A DNA stretch of 64,000 bases from Pseudophaeomoniella oleicola (Eukaryota > Ascomycota > Eurotiomycetes > Phaeomoniellales > Phaeomoniellaceae): contig QWDQ01000012.1 of assembly GCA_003868215.1 (NCBI GenBank), positions 186,001-250,000 of the forward strand. The letters are read 5' to 3'. This document shows positions 11,362-24,572 of the stretch, piece by piece; the stretch's first letter is position 1; each line of letters begins with the position of its first letter. The notes under the pieces were generated by a model that saw only the letters and a program-made list of their open reading frames with translations, was not told the origin of the DNA and made no database searches. Made by a program: the position numbers and the translations under genes.

Positions 11362-14300
11362 ATGTCGGTTCAGCACCACGCATGGCCCTTGCCAGGCCAC
11401 TTGCGCCCACCAGATGATCAGCACGATTTGCATTCTTCGAACGCATATTTTCGAACCCCGTCACGACCTCACACACCTCAACTACGTCGCTGGGCTCCTG
11501 ATGGGTCCCAATCGGGGCATAATGCGGAGAGTGACGCTACTGCGGAGGAGGATCCACGAGTCGCTCGATTTCGTGATTTATACTCTCAAAGCGAAAGTAG
11601 GATAGCGGGACTCTTTTCTAAGAATGCGCGGGATAGCATTGGTCAAGATGGGGACAATATGCAGTCGATATCGCAGGATGATGCTTCTGGCGCAATCGAA
11701 GGAGGGTCTATGGAAGGCCCACCACCTAAGAAGCGCAAGCTAGATGACGACGACTACAACGATTTTGACGACGACGAGGATGAAGACGCCGATACAGCTG
11801 CTTCGCCCTTGAAGGCTAAGGCCATTCAGTCCGCGACCACGTCAACCCCCATAAAACCCTCAATAGCGTCGCCTCAAGTTAAACCTAGCACACCTATGAA
11901 CAAACCACCCCCACCGATAAAATCGCAAAAGGAGGAAGCAGAGGACGCAAGAAAGAAGCTCGAGGCAGCCAAGAAGGCGGAGACAGAAGCTGTCAAGCGT
12001 GCTTCGCGGATGATGTTCTTTACGCTTGAGAACGACCGGGACGCTATGCTAGATCAGCAGCGGCTAGACGAAGCTGAGCGCCGTGCCGAAGCAGAAGCGG
12101 AGGGACAGGGAACCCATCAGAATGCCAATAATCAGCCGGGCAGCCTTGCAAGTGCTAACCTAGGTGCATCAAGCCTGACCTTGAAGAATCTGATTGCGCG
12201 CATCGACCAATATCGTACAAAAGTGACCGCGTCTGAATCCGATTTGCGTGCTTTGATGAGCGAAGTGCGTAAGAATCGGAGTAAATGGGCCAATGAAGAT
12301 AAAGTTGGCCAGGAAGAGTTATATGAGGCTGCCGAGAAAGTGCTTGGAGAACTGAAAGCCATGAGTGAACATTCAACGCCGTTCCTCAACAGGGTGAACA
12401 AGCGTGATGCGCCGGACTACTATAACAGTGAGTTAAGGTGTGATAGTATGTGAACCTGGAAGTTACTGACACCTACAAAGTTATCAAGCATCCCATGGAT
12501 CTCGGTACAATGACGAAGAAGCTCAAGCAGCTTCAATACAAGTCGAAGAAAGATTTCGTGGACGACTTAAATCTGATTTGGAACAATTGCCTGAAATATA
12601 ATGCCAATCCGGAGCATTTCTTGCGAAAACATGCAAGCTTCATGAAGAAGGAGACGGAGAAATTAGTCCCCTTGATCCCTGATATTGTTATACGAGATCG
12701 AGCTGAGGTCGAAGCTGAAGAACGCCGTCAGTTGCAACTTGCTGAAGGTAGTTTAGATGATGGAGCTGAAGAAAGCGATGATGAACCGATCATGTCATCG
12801 CGTGGTCGCAAAGCCCCCGGCAAAGGCGCGAAGAAAGCATCCTCGACGGGAAGAAAGTCAATCCCTGGCAGTGAAGGGACACCCAATCGTGATGTCAAGC
12901 CTTCCCTGCAGACACTGGCCAATGGTCTTGCTCGAGCAGAGTCTGAGTTTGGAGCTGAAGGTAGCCGAGGTCAATCCACACCTCCTCCCGGTACCCTGAC
13001 GCCCTTAGGTCCTGGCAGTGGGGTCCCCGGTAGTGATGTGGATGTGGATGGTCTTGGTGGTAGTCTTCCACCATCGCTTCCAACGACAGAACAAGAAGAC
13101 GAGGAGTACAAATTATGGAAGCAGAAGACCAAGAAAGATCGAGCTGTTTGTGCCGCCGCAAGACATCGCCTGTTCAAGGGCAATAAGCTGGATCCCGAGG
13201 AAGTCGCGCTGTTGCGAAGTAAATCTGGTATGCGACGGTGGTTGCGGGTTCAGAAGCAAGCAGAAAGAGATAATTCATTAGATCCTGAAGCTACAAGCAC
13301 GACTGATTCTGGAAAACCGGATGCCGGCGAGACCCTTGCTGAAGAAATCGAAGATGAGGAGGAGACCATGTTGCCAATCGATTACGATGTCACTTCCGGA
13401 ATCCCTGATGTGCCCGAATATCAGAGGTGGGAAGAAGACGACCAGGGAAATCTAGTCGATCACAATGACGAATTTCTCCGCCTCTTTCCAAGAGGTCAGT
13501 TCAGTGCACCGGAAAGTAAACTCACGAAAAAGATCGAAGCAAATATGCGGCAGATGCAGGAGACCCGCAAAATCTGCGCCAAGATTAGTATGGTCAAGCA
13601 AATGCAGTTGCAGTCCCAGATCTACCAAAATCAGTTCCAAAAATATCAGCCGGAGCCCTTCAGAGAACACGACATTCAAGACCATGTGCTCTCGGATGAA
13701 GGTCCTGTCATGGCACCGTGGGTGTGTCGAGCAGCCTTGCAACGGTCCGTGGCCAAAATGTTCTATCATGCGGGGTATGAGGAGTTTCAACCCTCAGCAC
13801 TGGAAGCTGCAACTGACGCCACCGCGGACTTCCTGCAAACTATCACGAAGTCTCTCGTGACATACTTCCAAGCGCCAAAGATACCTGCGGAGGTTGCTGT
13901 ATCTAGCTCCCAAAGCCAGACAATGGTAGAGTATAGACCGTCTTATTCCATGGAGGAGAGCATTCTCCATGCATTGGATGAGAACAATATTCAACTTTCC
14001 GAGCTCGAAACATACGCTCGTGACGATGCGGACCGCTTGTCGACCAAGCTTGTCACCATGCATGAACGGATGAAGGGTCATTTGGCCGATCTCTTGAGGC
14101 CAGCGCTCAACGATGGCTCAACAGATGGATCCGCGGCATTCAACGATGGGAGTGAGCAATTCGTCGGCGGCGATTTTGCGGAAGATATCGATGAGGATTT
14201 CTTTGGCTTTAGGGAGCTGGGTCTGGACAGAGAGTTTGGCCTTGCTTCTCTCAGCGTACCCCTACACCTTCTTCAGAACAGGATGTATACGCTTCACCAA

Positions 14301-14944
14301 AACCAGAACGCTAAGTATGTCCCCTGTGCTGCGACGGCGATGCATCGAAAACTAACTCTTTCTCTAGTGGTGGAGTTCCAACTTCGCAACTGTTCTCGCC
14401 ACCTCCAGCTTATCCGCGTGTCACTAAGGAATCAATTCCCCGAATTATTGGGATCGCCCGTAATTTCTTCCAGGCGAAATTACACGCCAACAATGACGAG
14501 CCGTTGGCTGAAGACTTGGAGTTACCGCCGAAGCATAGGCCGAACGCTCAAAGGCCACGGTTGCCGGCTTCTGGTAAGATTGCAGATGGAACCAAAAACA
14601 TCAATGTGAGCCCCTCTAAACGACCGCCGCCCGGTTCTGCCAAGAAGACAGCTGCAAACGCTGCAGCCGTAAATGGTGAAGGAGAAGGCCCGAGCAAGAA
14701 GAAAAAGAAATCCAATACGGGTCAAGCCGTCGATGTTAATGGAGAAGGGGGTCCTGTGATCAATGGTTCCGGTTTTGTGAAGAAGGACAAGAAGCTGAAG
14801 ATCACCCTTCCCAAGGATGCCACGGGAGAGGAAGAGGACATCGCTGCTATCGCTGAAGGTCCAAGCACACCGACTCCTGAAGCAAACGGGGTGGCCAAAG
14901 TGAACGGTGTCAGTGATGCAATGATGTCTCCAGAAAGCATATAA
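11362..14944 (+). CDS. spt7: SAGA complex subunit Spt7, bromodomain protein
   Basis: Three exons, join(11362..12427,12481..14314,14368..14944), 1158 residues; both introns are 53 nt with CTGAC or CTAAC branch sites. Spt7 scaffolds the SAGA histone acetyltransferase coactivator in the nucleus. The N-terminal half is acidic with a Lys/Glu coiled segment. The bromodomain (about 330-415) contains [18 protein letters not shown], joined exactly across intron 1, and [13 protein letters not shown] Bromo_TP histone-fold region (about 768-820, [21 protein letters not shown]) is the known Spt10/Taf-pairing type of fold. The C-terminus is Lys-rich. Residue order and length match fungal Spt7. The start is the first ATG of an open frame with a family-like N-terminus ([20 protein letters not shown]). 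Confidence 0.92.
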
Positions 14945-15752
14945 CTATTTCTCGAGGCTCGAAGATCCGGTTAGAGAATATCGATGTGAGGTGTAAGAGC
15001 GGAGTTTTTGTTTTCAGTTTCTCAAGGGCAGGCTTATGCATCTCAACTGTTTAGCATTATCTTTCATGTTTTATGGACTGGTCACCTGAACTTCGGATTT
15101 GATACCCTTCAGTAGGTTCTCAGGTCGAAAGGCGGAGTTTTGTCAGATATATTTTGGAACTGCGGTAAGACGGCTGGACATGGAGTGCTGAACTCGGGTA
15201 TATAATGCTCCCAATGTATTTTATGTCACTCTGCAGTCAATCAGAAGAATCAAACAGACATCTTACCATGCTAGCCATAATCAGTACACCGCGTAGATGC
15301 ATAAGGTAGACCCGTCAGTGATGGGGCGTGACAGAAGGACTGCAGATGCCCAGAATACGGTAAATACATTTCGGTAATTAATGTCCTGACGAGCGAGCAG
15401 GCAATGGAACTTCCTTAGTTCCCGCTTTCCAGTTATTACTGAGCACCTGTTGCCTCGGCCTCGGCCCCCAAAACTAACGAATACGATATACAGCATGCAC
15501 CTCCAGCTCATCTTCAGTCAACCACATTGGCCTTCATCATGATCGTTCATCTATCCATATCCATACCTACAAAGAATAGGCGTGTAAGGTCACATAGTAC
15601 CCTGATCTCTTCCTGCACCCCAACAATTGCCGAGTGTGGCTGCCTGGTCCGTAACGGTATCGTCTTGCATCTGAAAACACCCTCCGAGAGGTCCCGCCTT
15701 TGGTCATGCAAAGCCTGGACTTGTAAGGCAAATCATATGCTCTGATCAGATC
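14945..15752. other. Intergenic region between spt7 and F-box gene
   Basis: About 800 bp holding the spt7 3' UTR and the F-box gene promoter. Open frames here are under 80 residues and unrelated to known families. Nothing further is seen. Confidence 0.5.
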
Positions 15753-18700
15753 ATGGAAGATGTTCCACCGTCTTATGAATCTGCAGTCAACCGAGACGTA
15801 TGGACGGTCATAGCACCCTGGATCGCCTCCAATGATTTATGTGCAGCTTCACTAGTGTCCAGGAGATGGCATAGTATCTTCGCGCCTTTTCTCTGGGGTG
15901 ATCCAGCCTCGCACTTCGGAACTGAGAATGATGCTGTTTACGGTGCGTTGCATGAGCTCGACAAGGATCGATGGCCCAACTAATCATACTTTTCTGTCAG
16001 TCGCACTGACGAGATTCAAAAGAACGCTGAAGAAGGCAAGACTAGATGTGCGCCAATTGACTCACACGTTCCATCTCCCTCCGGCTCTTTCAGAGATCTA
16101 TGGTGGCCCAAATAGCTTCTGGCTCAGAGACGTTCTGGATAATCTACCAAACCTACAGTCTCTCTTGGTCTCGCGATTACCCTTTTTCGATCATCAATCT
16201 CTGGTGGCACTGCGGCAACGCGCTACTGTGCGCCAACAGGACGATGAGGCAGGTACCGTCCAATATGGGCTCAAGTTGCTCATGGCAACCAAAGAGCCGA
16301 ACAGTACCTCCATCGGTCTAACTGAGGCGATTTCTCATTTTCCACAGTTGGTGTATCTTGATCTTTCGCACACCACCCCTGCTCGAGATCCGTCCGTGCT
16401 TCTCAGTCTCTCCGCGCTTCAGGATCTCCAAGTTCTAAAGCTGAGGGGAGTCGGTCTGCGGGACAGTGAAGCGGAGGTACTAGCCAATGCAATCAGGACC
16501 CAGGTGAGAGTACTTGACATTAGAGACAATGTCCTCACGGACATGGCGGTTCGATCCTTAATGCAGGCATGTTTCGTTCCAGCAGAGATGACTTCGAATG
16601 CCGTTGAAAGCCATCATCGATTCGGGGACTGGCCTCAAGGTCTACCACCAGGGCCGGATTTTCTCAGCCTGGATGCTCTTCGCAATGAGGATCTGGACCA
16701 ACAGATTCTACGACAATTGACAAAGCCATTGACCGGACGGTTAGCGTTTGAGAATATACCGCATAGAGGAATCACCCATCTCTATGTATCGGGAAATCGT
16801 CTTTCTGTGGAGGGCTTATCAAGTCTGCTACAATCAAAGAGATTGCATGTCCTAGACGGTGGAACCGTAGACACGGCGAAGATCGTGACACGAATGCGAT
16901 CAAGCTCCTCTCCGAACCGGCACATCGATGAGATGCGCTTTCCTGGAGCTGAGAAATTAGTCCCCGTTCTGATACATGGAGCGGGTGAGCGACTGAGCTA
17001 TCTTCGAGTGAATCATGCTGTCGTGACAGCGAAGCCAGACATCCAAGACACACATTCGCCATCTGCACCATCCAAGAGAACCGCTTCAACTGAGCTTCCC
17101 CTCCGAGAAGCACGCGCTGAGCTACCGGCTTCAACTGAGCTTCCCCTCCGAGAAGCACGCGCTGAGCTACCGGCTTCAACTCATCTCCCAGTAGAATTGG
17201 CAGCCAGTGAGCAGATATTTGAGCTCTCGGCAGAACCTCCACAGCCTAGAGCAGAGTTACCAGGTGATTTGATTCACTTCGCATTGTCACCACCTATAGG
17301 TGATCCACCGGCTGGGACTGGCGAGGACGCAACAGTCCTCACACCCAGGCGAGGCAGTGGTGCTTATGCTCCTGAACCTGTGATTTGCGAAGCAGAGTCG
17401 TCCGTCTATCAGATGGGCTCACATGACAGTGGACAAAGTGAAAATGAGAGAGTAATATTGGATGCTACTGGATCACGGTTATCTTCCAGACGTTCAGCGG
17501 CGAAGACGACGCCTAATAGCCTTGTGATGCCGACTTCGATCATGGAAGAAGCACGCCAGCACAGCCCTTCCGTTCACTTGTCTCCATCACTAGCGCGTCA
17601 ACAACAGATCAATGAGCTGTTAGCCAAGCGGCCAACTCATTCGCCAACAACTCCTACGACGCTACATGGCTCTGTATCACGCGATGCAGAAAATACGGAG
17701 CTTCCAGCTCTACATCCTTCAAACTTGCCACATCTTCGTACTCTCATTCTTACAGACGTTCCTTGTGAAGTTTCTGCATCTTCGTCCCTCCCTGCTACTA
17801 TTATAGCGTTCATCGCCGCCTGTGCCGACGAATCATTTCTTTCCCGTCTCCTCGCAAAGACGGATTATTCGTTGCCGCCAGGTCGTTCTCGACTGGCAGC
17901 TGAGAGAGATCACGCAAAAGCCTTATTTGCACTCGAAACCTTGGTACTAGAAATGTCAAAGGGGCCACGCCGTATCACTCAGGGCTCTACTTCTCAGCCT
18001 AGAACATCTTGGCGTCATTCACGGCAGCGTAATTCGTTCACCAAATCCTCGACTGGCGATCGAGACAGTGAAGCACTCTGGAGCGCAGCTGAAGGAGACT
18101 TTTCGTTCTTTGGTGAAGAAGGCGAAGCGGAGGAAGAGATGGGGCTATACAAGACAGATATGGGAAAATACGGCTTCTTGTCGAGTGGTGCTGACGGTTT
18201 GATACCTGTCTATGGAGAGGAAGATGAGATGACTAGGCAAGCTACAACGGATGTACAAAGCACCGCTACCAGGACTGGGGGGACTCAGGAGCTTTCAGCG
18301 TTACTGCCATCGGGCCTACCAGATCAAGGGTCTCGGATGGATGGTAGAGTGACAATGGCAACCCTGTCGAGACCACCCGCAACATCACTTGAGGACCATG
18401 AACTAGAAGAGATGGTTGATGTCATTGCAACAGTCTCATCGTTTCGCAAGGCAAAGAAAGCGGAATATGAGTCCGCACTGACTGTCTGGCAACAAGTACG
18501 AGAGAGGAACTATACTCTGGGGTCACCTAAAACACCCACATGTACATCGTCAGCCAGTGCAGCATCATTGGCCGACTATCCTTTTGTGCCCGGATACTGG
18601 GATGGGGAGATCAAAGTGATTCGTCCTTCCCCAGTGCATCCCGCTGCAGTATCAAGCAGATCACGAGAGCAAGATCAATTTCCACGCTCACCTGGTCTCG

Positions 18701-18909
18701 CCAATACGTTACAACAAGCACCGCTATCACCTACAATTTTCCCTGATTACGCCTATGCGAGCTCAAACAGAGCTCCTCTTTCATCCCCAAGACGAGCAGA
18801 TTCACGATCTGCCGCTGCTGTCGCACGGGATCGGGAGGTTGAAGAAGAAGGAACCCAGACCGTGGATTTCTATGGAAACCGATTTGAAGGAGGATATCTG
18901 TATCCTTGA
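15753..18909 (+). CDS. F-box protein with leucine-rich region
   Basis: Two exons, join(15753..15942,16001..18909), 1032 residues; the 58-nt intron has donor GTGCGT, branch ACTAAT and acceptor GTCAG. Residues about 10-50 form an F-box (DVWTVIAPWIASNDLCAASL, then SRRWHSIFAPFLW), the SCF ubiquitin-ligase adaptor fold that binds Skp1. Residues about 80-300 hold irregular leucine-rich repeats (LVYLDLSHTT, LQVLKLRGVGL, VRVLDIRDNVLTD, ITHLYVSGNRLS). The middle and C-terminal parts are long, low-complexity and polar, with a short recent tandem repeat and an acidic stretch. By family logic it would select substrates for ubiquitination; the substrate is unknown. Confidence 0.85.
17083..17172 (+). repeat. 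Perfect 45-bp tandem duplication inside F-box gene
   Basis: Two identical 45-bp units (17083-17127 and 17128-17172) encode the 15-residue unit ASTELPLREARAELP twice, in frame; a diverged third start (ASTHLPVELA) follows. Perfect identity at synonymous sites points to a recent duplication. Confidence 0.9.
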
Positions 18910-20131
18910 AAGGGACTAAGGCTGACGACCGGAAGGAAATATGGAACGTAGATTTCATCGGAATCTCACTTGCCTATGTCAGGGCTCATGCATGTCCTTG
19001 TACCCCGCGTTCCCTTTCTTTCCCTTGTTGCATCAACGGGCGATAGTCCAGATAGCTGTATTCAAATTCCGGAGCTGTTGTATGAGACAAGCGGCATTTT
19101 CAGATACCCTGAATCGATTTGATGCTTTTTTGGAAACGGCTCAGCTAACCTAAATTTTCCATCGGTGCCATATTTCGTATGATAGAGAAGTTGGAAGATA
19201 TAGGAACAACACAGATGTAAAAGGACGTTAGACAGTCCTATGGCCTGAGGACGAAGGATTTACAGATTAGGGAAGTCATTCCTCGCGTGTCGTGCTTGAC
19301 CTGGAAGCTTCAGCGAGGAACATAATATTTAGGATATTCGTTTTATTTATGAAAAATAAATGAAAAATAAAATAGGTCGTAATCAATAGAAACGATCTCT
19401 TTACCATCTTGCATCCGGATCAAAGTTTGGCCAGAGGCCGCATTATTAGCCCTTTTTCACGTCGTCGTCGTATCTTCCCAAAGGACACATTATCGTTCAT
19501 CAATGCGACTATTATGTCTAATGAGACCCTTACCTGTGGTGCTCCTATGCGCCCTTTCTCTGCTACCACGCTGTTCTCACGGATCTATGGCGAACAATAG
19601 CATCGTTCAAGCATCAGTATCCTGAGTACATTTTTAGGAAACTCTCTTCTCTCTCTCTCCGCTCTCCTTTGTTGCTTCAGTGATGTGAGAAAATGGCTGC
19701 TCGCGTAGAGTTCGGTGACGTCGCCCAAGCTTTATGACTGACTTTCCTAGCAGCCAATGCTGGATGTTCGATACGCCATCCTGCTCACCTGTGGCCGTGA
19801 GAGATGTTGTGACGGAGTAGCTGGCTGGAAAGCTTTCTGAGATCAGCGCTTCTCTGTGAACGTTCGACCTGTCAACTCCATCTCCGCTTACGGCACCCTT
19901 ACATATGTGCATGAGACCTTAAAGACCTGATTTCTATAACATGCTTTCTACAAGAATTTTCGAGATTCCTGTCCTTCAATCTACCAAGAAAGCGCGGTGT
20001 TATCACAATGGAGACGCAATCGTAGTCTCTAACGAAGATCGTCATGTCTTTCAGCCTATAAGTATCTTTGATGGGATCGCTGGCTCTTCTCCAGCCAGGA
20101 GGGAAGTCACTCGCATCTCGCGTTGTCTGGA
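18910..20131. other. Intergenic region before histidine kinase
   Basis: About 1.2 kb with no supported gene. Near 19340-19372 there is an AT-rich run with repeated ATGAAAAATAAA units that could serve 3' end formation. Open frames at 19409, 19634 and 19941 lack any recognisable domain. The promoter and leader of the kinase gene should lie in the last few hundred bases. Confidence 0.45.
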
Positions 20132-23100
20132 ATGGTCGCCACCACGTCACTCGGCGACGATTTCGCACACCTGCGGCAGAGGATCTCGGAGGAAGACATC
20201 GCTGAAGTCCTTTCCTGCTTCGGGATCAACAAGGACCACGACGAAGGCGGACCGCCGCGGTGGTCGGTAACGGTCACGTCGAAAACCACGGATTCCCCGG
20301 AGCGCAAGGCTTACTTCGACAGCACGTATCAAACCTGGAAATTCGAAGACCTATCATTGGTAGACGTGGCGAAAGAAGCGGCTGCCGACAGAAGTAACAA
20401 AGCCGCGAGCGGTTTACCCACACCACCGCCGGGATCCTGTCGTATACAACGCGACGGCGGATATAGATCTGGTCATTTGGAGACTGACGGTTGGATCGAC
20501 TACCTCCCGAAGACAGATCATGTCAGCTTCTTCAAGAACGTCGATTGGGCATCATTGCCTCTGGGGCCGGTATCAACATGGCCAATGCCATTACGGCTAT
20601 ACACTAACCTGGTATTATCAGATGTTCGTCCAGGTGTTGTTTACTGGGGCAAGGATAAAGCTGCCATTTATAACGAAGCGTTACTACCCAACATCGGACA
20701 GGCGCATCCATCTTACATGGGCAAATCATTCGACGAATATTTTCCGGAGATTGCCCATCCATTTGATATGATGATCCAGCAGATGAAAGACACAGGCATC
20801 GGCATAACGTTAGATGAAACTCCCTACTTCCTGAATAGGAATGGCTTCGTCGAAGAAACGTATTGGCAAGGTCAACTGTAAGTGACCACAACAGCTGTTA
20901 TTATCCTTCCGGTGTATCAACCATGTATTCAATTTAAGATACCTGCCGGTAGCTCCTCCCTAGCCGTCAGTGCATCACTGACATCTCTGCTAGTATTCCT
21001 CTGCGTAACGACGACGGGATCATTGAAGGATCCTACTCCACCTGGCATGAAGTCACACAGCAAGTCATAGGAGATCGCAGATCGAAACTTATGGACGATA
21101 TCGGCCATTTTTCCACGCCTGAAACGGAAAGCGCGTGGGAGCATATACAACGTGTTCTGGGACAGTACCCTTTCGATGTACCAATGGCGATGCTGTATTC
21201 TGCGGACACTACGTCAGATCTTGAACAATACAAATTGACTCTCCGAGGATCAATCGGCGTGGTAGCAGGACATACCGCGGTACCGTCTGTGCTGGATCTC
21301 TCGAAGGACAACACCGGCTTTGGGCCCATGTTGAGACAGGCGCACCAAAGTCGATCCATGTGGACAGTCCTGGATCCTTTAGACCGCAAATTTCCAACAG
21401 AGACGCTGAACGACATTGATTGGCAAGGTTATAAGGAGAAGTCCAAAAAGATAGTGATCATTTCACTATCAGCGGTCCATCATCATTTGAAAGGTACAAT
21501 CCTCTCACTCTTCGAAGCTGTTGTCTAACGATCCCCAAGGTTTCGTCATTCTGGGTCTTAATCCGAGAAGACCGTTTAATGTATCTCATCAGGCTTTCAT
21601 TGCCAATCTGTCTCAGCAATTAAGCACCCTCTTCGCTCGCATAACCACACTGGAGCAGGCCAGGAAGAGAGGGGACCAATTGATGCAGGAGCTTCAGGAC
21701 ACCGAGAAGCGCGTACGAAAAATTAGTCAAATGGCACCCATGGGTAAGAGTTCCATCCCCCGTATTTGAGGGCAGTTCTGACCCTCAACTCCAGGCATGT
21801 ATGATGTGCTACCAGATGGGCAACTATCCTATGCAAATGACTACTTCTTCGATCTTCTCGGAATACCAGACATGAGAAGCGAGCCCGCACGCTTCTCTTT
21901 CAGGAACGTAGTCCATCCAGATGATCTCGAAGCATTCTACGACGCTCAGACAAGGTGCAGAACTCAGATGCGCGAGGTCTCCGGCACTATCCGCTTACAA
22001 AGGACGTGGAATCCACCTACGACTGGCGATGAGAGAGAAACGAAAGAAGAGCCTGCTTGGATGCTATATAGATCGCTTCCCCATATGGAACACGGTCAAT
22101 TGAAGAGTCTCATTGGGTGTCTGACTGACATCACTCAGCTGAAATGGGCCGAGAGTGTCCAGGCGCAGAGAGCCGAGGAAGCCAAATGGGAAAAGAAACG
22201 GAAAGAAGATTTCATCGATATCACCAGCCACGAAATGCGCAATCCACTATCGGCAATAACCCAATGCGCAGACAGTATCTCAACATCCCTTGAGGAGGCA
22301 GAGACGGAAGGTATCACAGGCAACCCCAAGGCCTTGTTGGCGATGCTCAAATCCAACGTGGAAGCCGCTGACTCTATTCTCCTCTGTGCTGCCCATCAAA
22401 GACGTATCATCGATGACGTGTTGACACTATCGAAATTGGACTCTGCCCTCCTAACGATCACAGCAACTCCGTTCAGGCCGCATTCCATCGTTGCAGAGAC
22501 CGTGCTGATGTTCAACGCCGAGTTTGCTTCAAGCGATATATCTGTAGAGAACCACAATGAGATGGGCCCAGATATGACCGTGTTTGGGGATCCCAGCAGG
22601 ATCTTGCAGATCTTGATCAATCTTCTGACCAACGCGATCAAATTCACTCGCACCGCAGAGACCAGGAGGATAACGATTCGAGCTGGGACCAGCGCTTCGC
22701 CGCCACCTGAAACATCATTCAGCCCCGACTTCCATTATTGCCCCCTAGGCCAGGAACGACGAGATTTGACCAATGATGCGGAATATGGGCACGGCGAGGT
22801 AGTATATCTGTCTTTCGCAGTGCGAGACACCGGCCAAGGAATTGCAGCACACAAGGCAGTCAATGTTTTTGACAAATTCATTCAGGCCAGCAAAAGAACC
22901 CACATCAAGTATGGAGGATCTGGGTTAGGGTTGTTCATATCCCGCGAGCTGACCGAAATGCAAGGAGGACTCATCGGCGTTGGTTCTCAAATGGGTGTTG
23001 GAAGCACGTTCGCGTTCTACGTGAAAGCTAAACGAGCAGCTACTCTTTCGATACCTATGATCACCGGATCTTGTGGATATCCGGGGCGAAGAGCCAGCCG

Positions 23101-23734
23101 GGATGAGACGGCCATAGCTGCGCACTCGGCTGGCATTGGAGACCACGCGATGCTGGGTAAAGCCGGGAGCACAGTCCCCGTGAAAAGCACGCGGCGCAAT
23201 TATAACATTCTTCTCGTCGAAGACAACCTCGTCAACCAGAAGGTGCTGGCGAAGCAACTCCGCAAGGCAGGTTGCAACGTGGCTGTGGCGAACCACGGTG
23301 GAGAGGCTATTGACGTTCTCCTTCGCGCGTACGGTCACCCGTCCGAATACCTTGGTACAGACGCTCCAAGTAGCCCTTTCAGTAGCGGCGGCCCCAGTAC
23401 CCCCGTGCTTGGTCGTTCCCCCAGCTCCGACCCGGTGCACATGCCCACTGACTTCGACTGCGTCCTGATGGATTGGGAGATGCCGGTCGTTGACGGTTTG
23501 ACTGCAACCAAGCGGATACGACAGTTGGAGATGGAGGGATCGATCAGAGAGCGGCAGACGGTTCTGGGGGTCACGGCTAACGCGAGGCTTGAGCAGATCA
23601 AGCTGGCAAAGGATGCTGGAATGGACGACGTGATGCCTAAGCCCTTCCGGGTGCCGGAATTGATGGCCAAAATCAAAGAACTGCTTTTGAAAAAGGAACA
23701 GAGAGACTCAGGAGTCGCGTTTATTCAATGTTGA
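20132..23734 (+). CDS. Hybrid histidine kinase with PAS and receiver domains
   Basis: Four exons, join(20132..20877,20994..21493,21540..21743,21795..23734), 1129 residues; introns of 116, 46 and 51 nt. An N-terminal sensor region (about 115-250, WASLPLGPVSTWP and VVYWGKDKAAIYNEA) is PAS-like, and a second PAS region (about 485-600) starts MYDVLPDGQLSYAND. The HisKA box is SHEMRNPLSA (about 627); HATPase_c shows NLLTNAIKFT, DTGQGI and GGSGLGLF. The receiver domain (about 953-1115) has the acidic pair in LLVEDN, the phosphoacceptor Asp in VLMDWEMPVVDG and Lys in MPKPF. A Ser/Pro-rich insert of about 40 residues sits in the receiver before that Asp. It should feed a His-Asp phosphorelay through an HPt protein. 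The signal sensed is unknown, and I do not assign a group. Confidence 0.93.
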
Positions 23735-23945
23735 TAGCAATCCGTCGACCGACAGAGAGACGATGCATCCATCTATTCTTGACCTTGGATATCTGACCTG
23801 TTCTAGCGAAGGAAGCAAAGTGGTCTGACACGCATTGGGTCCAACTGTCGCCATTGCAGTCCCTTTTGGCATCCATACAGCGTTTAACGGCAAGCACCCA
23901 TCCCTACCTTTCACATCAAATCCGAATTGCAAATCCTCTCGAGGA

Positions 23946-24572
23946 TCATAATTGCAACTTCACCATGTGCTTGATATCGACCCCGCTCACGTGATCATTG
24001 ATCTTTGCGTACTGCTTGAAACCCTCCGTCTCGGCAAATTCCAGATGGCGAGCTTTACTGGGCCATCCGGTGAACAAGACCATCTCCTCCTGATCATCCC
24101 CTTCCTTATCGAGCCGCCATCCCGGGACCACAAGGTCAGATCCGCCAATGAACGATTCGAGTTCACCCTTCCCTCGATCGAATTCTGTCTCAAATTCGGC
24201 TTTCTGCCCCGACACAACGAAGTACCTGGTGATGGTAAAGATGTCGGCGGAGCGAACGTGCACCAGCGACTCCGGGGGATGCGATGTGTGGAACATCCAA
24301 TCGACCTCGAGCTGGCCGGCAAGCGGGTTCATGAGGACATTGAATTCCGGAGACGCGCGGAAATTCAGATGGGCGGATATACTGGGCCAGCAGCCAAGGG
24401 TGTAGATCAAAGAAGCATCTTCGACGCAACTGTAGAATTCAAAGGTGGAATTTGGCGAAATATTCTCGAGGTTGTATTTGGTCTGGCGGACCGACTCGAG
24501 AAGGGCAGGCGATGTGATGTTGGTGGACGGATCAATACGCAGGAGGGCGAGTTCTGTTACTCCGTGCGCCAT
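23946..24572 (-). CDS. ABM-like dimeric alpha/beta-barrel protein
   Basis: A single-exon, 208-residue protein beginning MAHGVTELALLRI. It looks like two ferredoxin-like halves of the antibiotic-biosynthesis-monooxygenase superfamily: an N-terminal strand, the FEFYSCVEDASLIYTLGCWP helix-strand region, and a second unit with ITRYFVVSGQKAEF and MVLFTGWPSKARHLEFAET. No cofactor-binding residues are obvious, and no signal peptide is seen. Many fungal genomes carry such small single-exon proteins with no assigned role. It is convergent with the histidine kinase, with 211 bp between their ends. Confidence 0.75.
   Translation of the reverse strand: MAHGVTELALLRIDPSTNITSPALLESVRQTKYNLENISPNSTFEFYSCVEDASLIYTLGCWPSISAHLNFRASPEFNVLMNPLAGQLEVDWMFHTSHPPESLVHVRSADIFTITRYFVVSGQKAEFETEFDRGKGELESFIGGSDLVVPGWRLDKEGDDQEEMVLFTGWPSKARHLEFAETEGFKQYAKINDHVSGVDIKHMVKLQL

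Noticed and set aside
22925-23440. 171-residue minus-strand open frame
   Set aside because: It lies opposite the kinase ATP-binding and receiver domains, which are clearly the coding strand.
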